Shown one piece after another: positions 1 to 9,253 of a stretch of DNA of 64,000 nt. Under the pieces are notes generated by a model. That model worked only from the letters and a program-made list of their open reading frames with translations, did not search any database and was not told the origin of the DNA. The position numbers and the translations under genes were made by a program. The stretch's first letter is position 1. Every line of letters begins with the position of its first letter. Origin of the DNA: Microbacterium sufflavum (lineage in GTDB: Bacteria; Actinomycetota; Actinomycetes; Actinomycetales; Microbacteriaceae); NCBI RefSeq assembly GCF_023101165.1, contig NZ_CP078076.1, forward strand, positions 2,666,001 through 2,730,000. The letters run 5' to 3'.

Positions 1-959
1 AGCGGCGTGAGCACGGCCGCGACCACCGGCCACCACCGGGTGCGCGTCTCCACGCCGCGCGCCGCGGCCGAGAGACGGTCGCCGGCGCGGCGGTAGGTCG
101 CGGCGTCGATCGCGGGGGCCGCGTCGTCGCGGTAGAGGAACGTGCGGCGGCCGAAGCGATCGTGCAGCACCGCGATCGTCGTGAGGAACCGGGACAGCTC
201 GGCGGGTTGGGTGAGATCGCGCGCGGGGAAGTAGACGTGCAGCGTGCTGTCGACGATCTCCAGATCGAGGTGGGGGCTCTCGTCCAGGAGCACCGTCATG
301 AGGTCCGGCGTGAGCACGTAGAGGGCATCGGTCTCGTAGCCCGCGGGCACAGACACCTCGAACACGTCGCTGAAGTCGCCCTCCAGCGTCAGCACGGATC
401 CCCGCCGCGCCCGCTGCGGCAGCACGCTGAGGGCGCCGCCTCCACGCCGAGAGCGCAGGGTCAGTCGCGGGGCTTCGCTGGGCAGGGGGATCCGGACCGC
501 GCGGACCGTGTGCAGGGTGGAGCCCTCGCCGTCGCCTACGACGAACGTCCGCTCGACCGAGTCGAACGGCACGGCGCTCTCCCTGGCGTCGATCAGATCC
601 GTCGCGGTGCGGTTTCCTCGCTCGATCTGCTCGTCGACAGACCCGCCCCAGAGGCGGTCGCCCACGTCAGCGCGGTAGTCCCAGCCGAGGGCGCGCGCCG
701 TGGCGATCAGACGCTCCCGTCGGCGACGGTGCGCCAGGATCCGCACGGCCGCGACGGCGACGAGCGCACCCCCGCCGAGGATCACCCCGGCCTGTGCGAG
801 CACCAGCGGCAGCGCCGTGAGGCCGAAGCTGACGGGCAGCACGTACAGCGCGAGGACGGCTGCCACACCCAGATAGGCGGCGGACAGTCCGGCGAGGAGG
901 GCCAGGACGGGCGCACCCCCCGATGCGCCCGCCCCCATCCCTCCGGGCTCTCGCTTCAC
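1..959 (-). CDS. Membrane protein of unknown function, C-terminus beyond window
   Basis: The minus-strand frame is open from a GTG at 959 to the window edge, so the 3' end is missing; about 319 codons are visible. The N-terminus is cytosolic and glycine-rich. Two hydrophobic segments follow at roughly residues 17-40 and 48-75, with an Arg-rich stop-transfer (HRRRRER) just after. A long soluble domain then runs to about residue 310, and a third hydrophobic stretch (RWWPVVAAVL) begins at the window edge. This layout resembles DUF3137-type membrane proteins of Actinobacteria, but I do not recognise a catalytic motif. The start lies 4 bases after the stop of the gene at 964, so the two are probably co-transcribed. 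Family assignment is weak; that it is a real gene is fairly sure. Confidence 0.75.
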   Translation of the reverse strand, partial: MKREPGGMGAGASGGAPVLALLAGLSAAYLGVAAVLALYVLPVSFGLTALPLVLAQAGVILGGGALVAVAAVRILAHRRRRERLIATARALGWDYRADVGDRLWGGSVDEQIERGNRTATDLIDARESAVPFDSVERTFVVGDGEGSTLHTVRAVRIPLPSEAPRLTLRSRRGGGALSVLPQRARRGSVLTLEGDFSDVFEVSVPAGYETDALYVLTPDLMTVLLDESPHLDLEIVDSTLHVYFPARDLTQPAELSRFLTTIAVLHDRFGRRTFLYRDDAAPAIDAATYRRAGDRLSAAARGVETRTRWWPVVAAVLTP

Positions 960-963
960 CGGC

Positions 964-1461
964 TCACGGCTTGTAGACGATGGCGATGTGCAGCTGCCCG
1001 CCCTCGCGCACCCACGCGAGCCACCGGGGTTCGCCGAGGCCGCTCAGCCGCTGGATCGGCACGACGTACACCCCCTCCTGGGCCCGGCTCAGCGCCCGGA
1101 ACTCGGGCTTCTTCGAGATCCAGATCGCGCCACCGCCGTCCCACGGCTCGAGGCAGGTGTAGACGTAGCCGTGCTCGCGCAGGTTGATGCTGTCGGCCAG
1201 CCGATCGGCCTGCGGGCGGAGCTCGGCGAGCGTCTGCTCGGGCACGGTGCCGTCGAGGGTGAACGTGGCGACGTCGTACACGTTGCCCTCGCCGTAGTCG
1301 CGGGAGGTGAGAAGCGTCAGCTCGGTCACGCCCTTGTCGGACGCGCGCATCCACAGCGCGTGCGAGTTCTTGGCGCGCTTGTTCATCAGGAATCCGCCGA
1401 AGTTCACCTTCTGGAAGGCGAAGTCGTCGAGCTTCGCCGCGATCTCGGCACGCGTGGTCAT
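964..1461 (-). CDS. Hypothetical protein, 165 aa
   Basis: This is a soluble protein with no membrane segment or signal peptide. It begins MTTRAEIAAKLDDFAFQKVN and ends in a hydrophobic strand (LHIAIVYKP). Acidic and aromatic residues are spread evenly, with a Trp-rich second half (LEPWDGGGAIWISKK, PRWLAWVREG). It reads like a compact alpha/beta domain, but I recognise no family. It lies directly upstream of the membrane protein that starts at 959, with 4 bases between them, so they form a two-gene unit. The intergenic region to the divergent gene at 1591 is 129 bp and would carry both promoters. ATG start preceded by GGAGA at a normal distance. Confidence 0.8.
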   Translation of the reverse strand: MTTRAEIAAKLDDFAFQKVNFGGFLMNKRAKNSHALWMRASDKGVTELTLLTSRDYGEGNVYDVATFTLDGTVPEQTLAELRPQADRLADSINLREHGYVYTCLEPWDGGGAIWISKKPEFRALSRAQEGVYVVPIQRLSGLGEPRWLAWVREGGQLHIAIVYKP

Positions 1462-1578
1462 GGTCTCTCCTTCTCCGGCCGCACGGCCGCTCCACCGGGG
1501 AGCCTAGGCAGACGCCGCCGTGTGGCGTCCGTGCCCGAACGACCCCGAACGACCCGCGGCCTCGATGGGGTCCTGCCC

Positions 1579-1584
1579 TAGGCT
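1579..1584 (+). promoter_or_regulatory. -10 box of a leaderless promoter
   Basis: TAGGCT followed by exactly six bases and then the ATG at 1591. This is the actinobacterial leaderless arrangement, in which transcription starts on the A of the start codon. Confidence 0.65.
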
Positions 1585-1590
1585 CGTGAC

Positions 1591-4020
1591 ATGCCCGACC
1601 CGCGGACCCTCGACGAGCTGAGCGTCGGGCTCGGGCGTCTGCGGTCCGCCGCCGGAGCGCCGTCGTATGCGGAGATCGCCCGCCGCATCGGTGCCGTGCG
1701 CGGGAGCGAGCCGGCGAAGGTGACGGTGTACGACTGCTTCCGCCCCGGGCGGCGACGCGTCGACGAGGCACTGGTGGGCGACATCGTGCAGGCGCTCGGG
1801 GCCGACCACGCCGAAGCCGATCGATGGCGTTCCCTGGCGCGAACCCTCAACGGCGACCGCTCGGGCGTGCACGTGGAGGTGGTCGTGGCCCCGCGGGAGA
1901 CCGCGGGCGCGGAAATCGGTCGCGAACGCCTGCTCACGGAGCTGCCGCGCGCCGACATCACGCTCGTCACGGGACTCCCCGGCGTGGGCAAGAGCACGTT
2001 CGCGTCGGCGCTGGCCGGCGCAGCCCCCGCGCTCACGGTGCAGCTGCGCGAGTCGGAGCCGGACCGCCCGTTCGCCGATCCGGTCGACGTGCTGCGGCGG
2101 ATGCTCGCCGCGCTGGGGTCGCGCTCCCTGCCGTACGAGCTGACGCGGTTGCGTGCGCAGCTGCAGGCAGCGGCCGGCTCGACGACCGTGATCCTGGAAG
2201 ACGCCGTGGATCCCCGACGGCTCGGCGCCCTCCTGGTCCCCGGCGTGCGGTTCATCGTGACCTCACGGGTGGACCAGGTCGACCTGGAGCAGCGATTGCG
2301 GGCCCGGAGCATCGCGGTCTCGCGGATCCGGCTCGAACCCCTGGCGGACGACGACGCCCGCCGTCTTCTCGTGGCGCTGCTCACGCGCCGCGGACGGCAG
2401 TTCCCGGCCGAGGGGATGGATGCGGCGGCGCTCGACCGGATCGTGGCGGTCGCGGGCGGACTTCCCCTCGACCTCGCGATGCTGGCGGGCATCGTGCGGG
2501 AACACGAGGGGTGGTCGTTCGCGGATCTGGCCTCGCGGTTCGAGCATGAGCCGCGGGACGTACGGATGCGTCCGGTCCTGGAGGCCGCGACGCGCTCCCT
2601 TCCCGCGCACGAGGCCGACCTGCTCGCGGACCTGGCGCTGCTGGACCGTGAGGTCGATGAGACCGTGCTGCTCACGGCGGCGGGCGCGGGGGCGGCCGCC
2701 CGTCTGGAACGACTGCGCGCGCGTCACCTGGTGGAGCGGAATGACGGGCGGGTACGCCTGCACGACACCGTGTTCGCCTTCGCTGCTGACCGTTCACGCG
2801 CACTCCGGCCGACGTCGGTGCGGCGGCGGTTCGTCGGGGCGGCGGCGGGTACCGTCCTCGCGTGCGCCGCCGCCGACCGCGACTATCCCGCGCGGGAGGT
2901 GGCGACCGTGCTCGCCGTCGCGGCGGCCGCCCACGAGCACGGCCTGGACGTGGAGGTCGAGCGTCTCGCGCTCGCGTCGCACCCGGCGCTGTCGCGGTGG
3001 TCCCTGTGGGCGGAGTCGCTGGAGCTGCACGACCTCGCCTCCCGCGGCTCCGGGTTGGAGCTGGTGCCGGAGGTCGCGCTCGGGGTGGCGCACTGCGCGG
3101 AGAAGCTCGGACGACTCGACGAGGCCCTCGTCACGCTGCACCGCGTGCGTCGCATCGCTTCGGGGGCGGCGTCCGCACGCACCTGGAACCAGATCGGCAA
3201 CGTGCAGCGGTGGATGAGTCACCTCGACGAGGCCCTGGTCTCGTACGCGCGAGCGGTGGAGCGGGCTCGTGCTGTGGGCGATCGCGTCGTGGAGGGGCGG
3301 GCGCTGGGCAACCGGGCCGACACGCTGCGGATCCTGGCGCGGTACCCCGAGGCCGAGCGCGGCTACGCCGTCGCGCTGGAGCTGGCGACCGCGGCGGGCG
3401 ACGACCTCAACGTCGCGGTCGTGCGGGGGAACCGTCCGCTGCTGTACCTCGCGGTCGGACGACTGGATGAGGCGACCGCGGAGCTGGAAGCCCTGCTGTC
3501 CGACGCCGGCGGGGAGGCCCTGCCGTTCGTGCATCGCACGCTCGCGCTGGTGGCGGAGGCGCAGGGCGACGACGCCCTCGCGGTCGTCCGGTGCGACGAT
3601 GCCCGTCGCGCGCTGCAGGTGGCGGGCGAGTTCGGCACGTCAGCGGATCTGGACCTGCTCGCCGCACGCATCGACGGGCGAGCCGGGCGGACCGAACGGG
3701 CCCGCCGCGAGGCCGAGCGCGTGCTGCGTGAGGCGGAGCGGGCCGGCTCGCCCCTCATCGCGACCGAGGCCTCGAACTCCCTCGCGGAGATCCTGGCTCG
3801 GCCGGGGGCGCCCCTTGCTGACGTCGAACGGGCGGAGCAGCACGCGGCCGAGGCGCGCAGCATCGCCGAGGCGACCGGGGATCGTGCGGAGGTGGCCCGC
3901 AGCGACGCGATCCTGGCCGCGACGGCACGGGCGCGCGGCGACGAGGCCGTCGCGTCGGCGCGGCACGCCGCGTCCCGGGAGCTCTCCGCGGAACTGGGGC
4001 ATCGGCTCGCCCATGTCTGA
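1591..4020 (+). CDS. STAND/NB-ARC ATPase with TPR repeats, putative transcriptional regulator
   Basis: An 809-residue multidomain protein. Residues ~1-85 form a helix-turn-helix-like segment (SYAEIARRIG). An NB-ARC ATPase core follows, with a Walker A GLPGVGKST at about residue 128, a Walker B-like strand (TTVILEDA), a sensor-like FIVTSR, and the NB-ARC signature GLPLDL at about 289. A winged-helix segment follows (~320-385). From ~400 onward the protein is helical, with TPR-like repeats (NQIGNVQRW, GNRADTLRILARYPEAERGY). STAND proteins of this design are ATP-switch signalling proteins whose repeats sense a ligand. In Actinobacteria such HTH-NB-ARC-TPR proteins often control secondary metabolism or stress responses. 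No SARP output domain is visible, and no biosynthetic cluster lies next to it, so the regulon is unknown. Transcript appears leaderless. Confidence 0.88.
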   Translation: MPDPRTLDELSVGLGRLRSAAGAPSYAEIARRIGAVRGSEPAKVTVYDCFRPGRRRVDEALVGDIVQALGADHAEADRWRSLARTLNGDRSGVHVEVVVAPRETAGAEIGRERLLTELPRADITLVTGLPGVGKSTFASALAGAAPALTVQLRESEPDRPFADPVDVLRRMLAALGSRSLPYELTRLRAQLQAAAGSTTVILEDAVDPRRLGALLVPGVRFIVTSRVDQVDLEQRLRARSIAVSRIRLEPLADDDARRLLVALLTRRGRQFPAEGMDAAALDRIVAVAGGLPLDLAMLAGIVREHEGWSFADLASRFEHEPRDVRMRPVLEAATRSLPAHEADLLADLALLDREVDETVLLTAAGAGAAARLERLRARHLVERNDGRVRLHDTVFAFAADRSRALRPTSVRRRFVGAAAGTVLACAAADRDYPAREVATVLAVAAAAHEHGLDVEVERLALASHPALSRWSLWAESLELHDLASRGSGLELVPEVALGVAHCAEKLGRLDEALVTLHRVRRIASGAASARTWNQIGNVQRWMSHLDEALVSYARAVERARAVGDRVVEGRALGNRADTLRILARYPEAERGYAVALELATAAGDDLNVAVVRGNRPLLYLAVGRLDEATAELEALLSDAGGEALPFVHRTLALVAEAQGDDALAVVRCDDARRALQVAGEFGTSADLDLLAARIDGRAGRTERARREAERVLREAERAGSPLIATEASNSLAEILARPGAPLADVERAEQHAAEARSIAEATGDRAEVARSDAILAATARARGDEAVASARHAASRELSAELGHRLAHV

Positions 4021-4068
4021 ACCTCGGCCGAGGCCGTGCGAACGGCTCCAGGATGCCAGGATGGAAGG

Positions 4069-6552
4069 ATGGACACCGCCAACCTGACCCGCGAGGAGAC
4101 CGCCGCGCGATCCGCGGCCGTCACCCTCCACCGCATCCGCGTCGAGCTCGACCTGACCGGAGCGCCGGAGCGGGCCCGCACCGGATTCCCCACCGCGACC
4201 ACGCTGGAGTTCGACGCGACGACCGACGCGACCTGGCTCGACTTCATCGGCGAGGAGGTGCGCCGCGTCGAGGTGAACGGCGAGGAGCGCGAGGTCGACT
4301 ACGACGGAGCACGGATCGCGATCACCGGTCTGGCACCGTCCAACGTGGTGCGGGTCGAGGCGGTCGGCGCTTACAGCCGCTCGGGGGAGGGGCTGCACCG
4401 CTTCCACGACCCCGCCGACGACCGCACCTACCTGTACACGCAGTACGAGCCGGCGGACGCCCGCCGCGTGATGGCGTGCTTCGAGCAGCCCGACCTCAAG
4501 GCCGAATACACCTTCGTGGTCGATGCGCCGTCGGGGTGGGAAGTGCTCTCCAACCAGTCGCCCGCCCATGTGGACCTCGGCGTGGGCGTGCAGCGCGTGG
4601 AGTTCGCCCCCACGCTGCCGATCTCCAGCTACATCACCGCGGTGGCCGCGGGACCGTACACCCGCGTGGACGGGGAGTGGACGCGCGACGAGCAGCGCAT
4701 CGCCCTCGGACTGTTCGTGCGACGCTCGCTGGCCGAGCACCTCGAGTCGGACGAGATCCTGGAGGTCACGCGGCAGGGGCTCGACTTCTTCACCGACGCC
4801 TTCGCCTATCCGTACCCCTGGGGCAAGTACGACCAGCTCTTCGTACCCGAGTACAACCTCGGCGCGATGGAGAACCCCGGGCTGGTGACCTTCACCGAGT
4901 CCTACCTCTCGCGCGGTGCCGCCACCGACGCACAGCGGGCGGCCAGGGCCAACACGATCCTGCACGAGATGGCTCACATGTGGTTCGGCGACCTCGTGAC
5001 CATGACCTGGTGGGACGACCTGTGGCTCAAGGAGTCGTTCGCCGACTACATGGGCTCGCACGCGTCCGCGGTGGCGACGCGCTTCCACGACGCCTGGGTC
5101 ACGTTCGCGATGCGGCGCAAGTCGTGGGCCTATCAGCAGGATCAGCTGCCGACGACGCACCCGATCGTGGCCGACATCCCCGATCTCGAGGCAGCGAAGC
5201 TCAACTTCGACGGCATCACGTACGCCAAGGGCGCCTCGGTGCTGAAGCAGCTGGTCGCCTACGTCGGCGACGAGGCGTTCTTCGAGGGCGCGCGACGCTA
5301 CTTCGCGGCGAACGCCTTCGGCAACACCACGCTCGACGACTTCCTCGTGGTGCTGAGCGAGGCGTCCGGGCGCGACATGAGCGACTGGGCGGCGGCGTGG
5401 TTGCAGACCACCGGGGTCTCGACGCTGTGGATCGAGGCGGATGACGACGGCCGCCGCACCCTCGTGCAGAGCGGGACCCGTCCGCATCGGCTCCGCATCG
5501 GCTTCTACGACCGGGTCGACGGTCGGATCGTCCGCCGCGAGCAGCGGGAGCTCGACCTTCCCGGCGAGCGGGTCGAGCTCGACGTCCCCGAAGCGGACCT
5601 CGTGCTCCTGAACGACGACGACCTCACCTACGCGAAGGCGAGGATGGACGACCGCTCGCTGGCGACCGCGGAGGAGTCGCTCTCGGCCATCGAGGACCCC
5701 CTGGCGCGGGCGCTGGTGTGGTCGTCGCTGTGGAACGCGACCCGCGACGGTGAGCTCGATGCGGGACGCTTCCTGCGCATCGCCCGTGCTCACGCCCCGG
5801 CCGAGCCGAACGGCGGACTGCTGGGGGCGGCGATCCAGAACGCCGCGTTCACCGTGCGCCACTTCGTGGCCGACGAACGCCGGGTCGAGGAGCAGCGTGC
5901 CTGGACGGAGGCCGCCTGGTCGGCGCTGCAGGCCGCGGAGGCGGGAAGTGACGCGCAGCTGTCGTGGGCGCGCACGCTGGCGACGGCCTCGGCGTTCGAC
6001 GATGTGCACCACGCCGACCTGCGCGACATGCTCGACGGCCGGGGTCCGGACGGTCTCGTGATCGATCCCGACCTGCGGTGGCAGCTGCTGACCGCGCTCG
6101 TCACCACCGGACACGCCGACGGTGCCGACATCGCGGCGGAGGAGGAGCGGGACGACACCGGCGACGGACGCACGGCCGCCCGCCGTGCCCGCGCGTCGCG
6201 CCCGGAGGCGCCCGTGCGCGCCGCGGCCTGGGCGGCTGCCTGGGATGACCGCTCGCTGACGAACGACCACCTGGACGCCGAGATCGCCGGGTTCCGCGCG
6301 GGCGGCCGTCGCGACCTGATCTCCGGCTTCGATGCGGACTACTTCTCCCGCATCCGCGACGCATGGAGCGAGCGGAGCATCGAGCTGGCGCAACGCCTCG
6401 TGATCGGGCTGTTCCCAGCCGGTGACACGCTGGACCCCGTCGACGCGTGGCTCGACGCGAACGCGGACGCCCCGGCGGCGCTGCGTCGCCTCGTGGTGGA
6501 GCAGCGCGACCACCTGGCGCGGGATCTGCGGGTCCGTGCCGGCCAGGCCTAG
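4069..6552 (+). CDS. pepN: Aminopeptidase N, M1 family zinc metallopeptidase
   Basis: Removes N-terminal residues from peptides in the cytosol for peptide recycling. From the ATG at 4069 the protein is 827 residues, about the length of actinobacterial PepN. The exopeptidase motif GAMENPG precedes the zinc site HEMAH (His299, Glu300, His303), and the third ligand Glu322 sits in WLKESFADY. The C-terminal helical ERAP1-like domain occupies the last ~350 residues. An ATG 33 bases upstream adds residues that look non-native (MRTAPGCQDGR), so I chose 4069. The gene ends convergently with the GNAT gene, and the two stop codons share the same CTAG. Confidence 0.95.
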   Translation: MDTANLTREETAARSAAVTLHRIRVELDLTGAPERARTGFPTATTLEFDATTDATWLDFIGEEVRRVEVNGEEREVDYDGARIAITGLAPSNVVRVEAVGAYSRSGEGLHRFHDPADDRTYLYTQYEPADARRVMACFEQPDLKAEYTFVVDAPSGWEVLSNQSPAHVDLGVGVQRVEFAPTLPISSYITAVAAGPYTRVDGEWTRDEQRIALGLFVRRSLAEHLESDEILEVTRQGLDFFTDAFAYPYPWGKYDQLFVPEYNLGAMENPGLVTFTESYLSRGAATDAQRAARANTILHEMAHMWFGDLVTMTWWDDLWLKESFADYMGSHASAVATRFHDAWVTFAMRRKSWAYQQDQLPTTHPIVADIPDLEAAKLNFDGITYAKGASVLKQLVAYVGDEAFFEGARRYFAANAFGNTTLDDFLVVLSEASGRDMSDWAAAWLQTTGVSTLWIEADDDGRRTLVQSGTRPHRLRIGFYDRVDGRIVRREQRELDLPGERVELDVPEADLVLLNDDDLTYAKARMDDRSLATAEESLSAIEDPLARALVWSSLWNATRDGELDAGRFLRIARAHAPAEPNGGLLGAAIQNAAFTVRHFVADERRVEEQRAWTEAAWSALQAAEAGSDAQLSWARTLATASAFDDVHHADLRDMLDGRGPDGLVIDPDLRWQLLTALVTTGHADGADIAAEEERDDTGDGRTAARRARASRPEAPVRAAAWAAAWDDRSLTNDHLDAEIAGFRAGGRRDLISGFDADYFSRIRDAWSERSIELAQRLVIGLFPAGDTLDPVDAWLDANADAPAALRRLVVEQRDHLARDLRVRAGQA

Positions 6553-7091
6553 GACGGCTCGACGGTCATCCCCATGACCGTGCGCACGATCCACGGGTGC
6601 GCACGGTCGTCGTCGATGTGGCGCATGCCGAGCTTCTCGGCGACCCGGCGGGACGCGGTGTTGTCGGGGTGGATGATCGCGGTCAGCAGCGTCGGCGCGA
6701 GCTCGCGCGCGACGAGCTCGACGCAGGCGCGTGCCGCCTCGGTGGCGTAGCCGCGCCCCTGGAGCTCCGCGCGCACGTGGTAGCCGACTTCGAGCACCGG
6801 CTGCCCGTTCGACGACTGCCACGTGAGGCCGCAGTCGCCGACGAAGGCGCCGTCGTGGGTCTCCAGCGTCCACAGGCCGTGACCGTCCTGCGCGTAGCGC
6901 TCGCGCATCCGAGCGATCCACGCGGCGCTCTCGGCGCGGGTCTTCGGCGCGGGGTAGTAGGTCATCACCGCGGGGTCGCCGAGGAGCGCGGCGAGGTCGT
7001 CGAGGTCGTCGTCGATCATCTCGCGGAACACGAGCCGCTCGGTGGGTCGGGGGAGGAGTCGTCGCGGGGCCGACCGCAGCGGGGTGCTCAC
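6549..7091 (-). CDS. GNAT-family N-acetyltransferase (RimJ/RimL type)
   Basis: A 180-residue acetyltransferase of the type that acetylates small molecules or protein N-termini using acetyl-CoA. It opens with TERLVFREMIDDDLDDLAAL, typical of the RimJ/RimL subgroup. The acetyl-CoA loop QGRGYATEA lies in the middle, and the C-terminal motif NTASRRVAEKLGM is clear. The GTG start at 7091 overlaps the TGA of the upstream hydrolase gene as GTGA, so the two are translationally coupled. The frame stays open further upstream, but that part overlaps the hydrolase and looks non-coding. The substrate cannot be predicted. Confidence 0.9.
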   Translation of the reverse strand: MSTPLRSAPRRLLPRPTERLVFREMIDDDLDDLAALLGDPAVMTYYPAPKTRAESAAWIARMRERYAQDGHGLWTLETHDGAFVGDCGLTWQSSNGQPVLEVGYHVRAELQGRGYATEAARACVELVARELAPTLLTAIIHPDNTASRRVAEKLGMRHIDDDRAHPWIVRTVMGMTVEPS

Positions 7092-7726
7092 AGGTCGAGC
7101 GTGTCGCCGGGGTCGAGCACGAAGAACTCGCCGCCGTTCTGCTCTGTCGCCCACTGCAGCCGCTGCCGGTGCATGTTCCTGCCGATCACGGACAGCGTCA
7201 TGTCGTGCGTGCCGAACGCCCGGCGCGGCTTGACGGCGAGCACGTAGTCCATCGCCTCGCCGATCTTGAGCCACGGGCCGCCGAGCGGTGCGGCGAGGGT
7301 CTGCACGTCCACGCCCTCGGGCACCGCGTACGAGTCGCCGGGGTAGTAGAGCTCGTCGTTCACGAGCACGCCGACGTTGTCGATGGTCGGGATCGAGGAG
7401 TGGATCACGGCGTGGGTGCCGCCGAAGAACCGCAGTGTGAACGGTCCGACCTCGATCGTGTCGCCGGGGGAGACCACCGTGATCTCGTACCCCTCTGCCG
7501 CGCGGGCGACCCCCTCCGGGCCGTAGACGGGGATGCCGGGCGCGGCGCGGAGGATCCGGTCCAGCTGCTCCGGCGTCCAGTGGTCGGGGTGTTCGTGGGT
7601 CAGCACGACCCCCACGAGTCCGCTGAGGTCGTCGGGCGGTGTGGTGAAGGAGCCGGGGTCGATCAGGAGGGTCTGACCGTTGAGGTCGAGGCGGAGGGCG
7701 GCATGTTCGAACTTGGAGACGCGCAT
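7088..7726 (-). CDS. Metallo-beta-lactamase-fold hydrolase
   Basis: A 212-residue cytosolic MBL-fold protein related to UlaG/YtnP-like metal-dependent hydrolases. The N-terminus MRVSKFEHAALRLDLNGQTL gives the first beta strands. The metal site LTHEHPDHW (HxHxDH) is present, followed by later conserved acid and histidine positions (PGDSYAVPEG, GTHDMTLS). An ATG 39 bases further upstream exists, but its added residues (MIAATATERLTRV) do not resemble the family start. It is coupled by a GTGA overlap to the GNAT gene. Substrate unknown; phosphodiester, lactone or thioester hydrolysis are all possible for this fold. Confidence 0.88.
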   Translation of the reverse strand: MRVSKFEHAALRLDLNGQTLLIDPGSFTTPPDDLSGLVGVVLTHEHPDHWTPEQLDRILRAAPGIPVYGPEGVARAAEGYEITVVSPGDTIEVGPFTLRFFGGTHAVIHSSIPTIDNVGVLVNDELYYPGDSYAVPEGVDVQTLAAPLGGPWLKIGEAMDYVLAVKPRRAFGTHDMTLSVIGRNMHRQRLQWATEQNGGEFFVLDPGDTLDL

Positions 7727-7878
7727 GACACGAGTCAACCGCTCCGTGGCGGTCGCGGCAATCACCGCGACGGCGCGCCACGCCCGGGAGTCGCGCGGAC
7801 GCGGCGCCGATTTGGCGCGCAGAGAACGGCCGTGCCATACTTGAACGGTTGTCGCGGGACGGAAACGCTCCGCCAGAC

Positions 7879-7951
7879 GGCCCCATCGTATAGCGGCCTA
7901 GTACGCCGCCCTCTCACGGCGGTAACGCGGGTTCGAATCCCGCTGGGGTCA
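7879..7951 (+). tRNA. tRNA-Glu (CTC anticodon)
   Basis: A full cloverleaf can be drawn. The acceptor stem pairs 7879-7885 with 7944-7950, including one G-U pair. The anticodon stem CCGCC/GGCGG encloses loop CTCTCAC with anticodon CTC at 7913-7915. The T arm is GCGGG-TTCGAAT-CCCGC and the discriminator base is A at 7951. CCA is not encoded. Reads the GAG codon, the dominant Glu codon in this genome. Confidence 0.96.
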
Positions 7952-7957
7952 CACAAC

Positions 7958-7998
7958 ACGACGAAAGCCCTCCGGTTTGCCCGGAGGGCTTTCGTCGT
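7958..7998. terminator. Strong bidirectional terminator after tRNA-Glu
   Basis: A perfect 18-bp stem (7958-7975 with 7981-7998) closes a five-base loop TTTGC. It lies directly behind tRNA-Glu and in front of the stop codon of the convergent MFS gene, so it can end both transcripts. Each arm carries an AAA/TTT run inside the stem rather than a long U tail. Confidence 0.85.
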
Positions 7999-8011
7999 CT
8001 GCGGCAGGTGC

Positions 8012-9253
8012 TCATCCCGCGGGTCGCAGCGACAGGATGCGGAAAGCCGCCGTGCGAAGGGGGACGATCATGAGCGCCATCATCGCCCCGCCGAACACCG
8101 CGAACGGAACCCAGACCGCGGTCGCCGAGGCGAGCGCCCCGAATCCGGCCATCGCCGCCGGCATCAGGCAGTCATCGCCGAGGCGGGTGAGCGCGCCCAT
8201 CCGTCCGAGGTAGGCGGTGTCGACCGTCGCGGAGAACGTCGCGCTCAGCAGCACCGAGGCGAACCCTGCGGTGGCGCCGATCACGAAAGCCGCTGTTCCC
8301 ACCGTCCAGGCCGGTCCCACGCCCAGTGCCGCGATCCCCGCCCCCTGGACGACCAGCGCCCAGAATCCGCCGTAGGCCTCGCGCCGCGGACGCCACTTCG
8401 CGACCGAGACCGCCCCGAGCGCGGCGCCGAGGCCCAGCAGCGCCTCGAACAGTCCGACGGCCTGGGCGCCCCAGCCCTCGTCGTGCGCACGCAGCGCCAG
8501 ACCGATGCCCACGGCCGGCCCCACGGCGAGGTTCAGCCCCGACAGCGCGATCACCAGGGTGCGCGTAGTGCGGTTCGCGGCCAGGTGCGCGAAGCCGGAG
8601 CCGATGCCGCGCAGAGTCGACTGCCGGGCGGCACGCGCCAGGCGGAACCGGGGGCGCAGCCAGAGGGCGAGGAACGCTAGGACGACCGTGAACGTGAGCG
8701 CGTTGACCGAGGCGCTGCCCACCAGCCCGGTGTGCGCGACCACCAGGCCACCGGCGGCGGCACCGCCCATCGTCCCGAGTCGCGAGGCCGTCTGCGCGGC
8801 GGCCCCGTACGACGGCAGGTCGGACGTGCGCACGAGCTGCCGGGCGACGGTGCCCGCCGACGGCTCGTAGAACGCGTCGCACACGCCGAACGCGACCGCG
8901 GCGAACACCAGCATGGCGACGGTGGGGGGCGTCGCCAGCACCCACAGGGCGACGGCGACGAGAACGGCCACGCGGGCCACGGTGAACAGCAGCATCACGC
9001 GGCGGGCGTCCACGCGGTCCGCGAGCGCCCCGCCGAACAGCAGGATCAGTGCCCGGGGGAGGGTTCCGGCGGCAACGATGAGCCCGGCGACCGCGGGGGA
9101 CGCGATCTGCACCGCCGTCCACGCCAGGGCGATGGTCCACAGCGCATCCCCTGCGTCGGAGAGGGCCTTCACGCCGATCCAGGCATGGACCAGGCGGTCG
9201 CGCCGGAACGGCGGAGGCGGCGCGAGCTCGACCGGCTCCTCGACCGCGGTCAT
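8012..9253 (-). CDS. MFS transporter
   Basis: A 413-residue major facilitator with about 12 hydrophobic segments beginning near residue 35 (SDAGDALWTIALAWTAVQIA). The loop between TM2 and TM3 carries the family signature form FGGALADRVDARRVM. It resembles enterobactin/multidrug exporters (MFS_3 type). The ATG at 9253 overlaps the last base of the ArsR stop codon (TGATG), so it is translated together with the regulator. This arrangement suggests ArsR controls the exporter in response to its substrate. The substrate itself cannot be read from the sequence. Confidence 0.9.
   Translation of the reverse strand: MTAVEEPVELAPPPPFRRDRLVHAWIGVKALSDAGDALWTIALAWTAVQIASPAVAGLIVAAGTLPRALILLFGGALADRVDARRVMLLFTVARVAVLVAVALWVLATPPTVAMLVFAAVAFGVCDAFYEPSAGTVARQLVRTSDLPSYGAAAQTASRLGTMGGAAAGGLVVAHTGLVGSASVNALTFTVVLAFLALWLRPRFRLARAARQSTLRGIGSGFAHLAANRTTRTLVIALSGLNLAVGPAVGIGLALRAHDEGWGAQAVGLFEALLGLGAALGAVSVAKWRPRREAYGGFWALVVQGAGIAALGVGPAWTVGTAAFVIGATAGFASVLLSATFSATVDTAYLGRMGALTRLGDDCLMPAAMAGFGALASATAVWVPFAVFGGAMMALMIVPLRTAAFRILSLRPAG

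Noticed and set aside
3640..6921. Very long minus-strand open frame (over 1000 codons) opposite pepN and its flanks
   Set aside because: It lies antisense to genes with clear family motifs and has an Arg/Gly/Val-rich composition typical of GC-rich shadow frames. No family motif.
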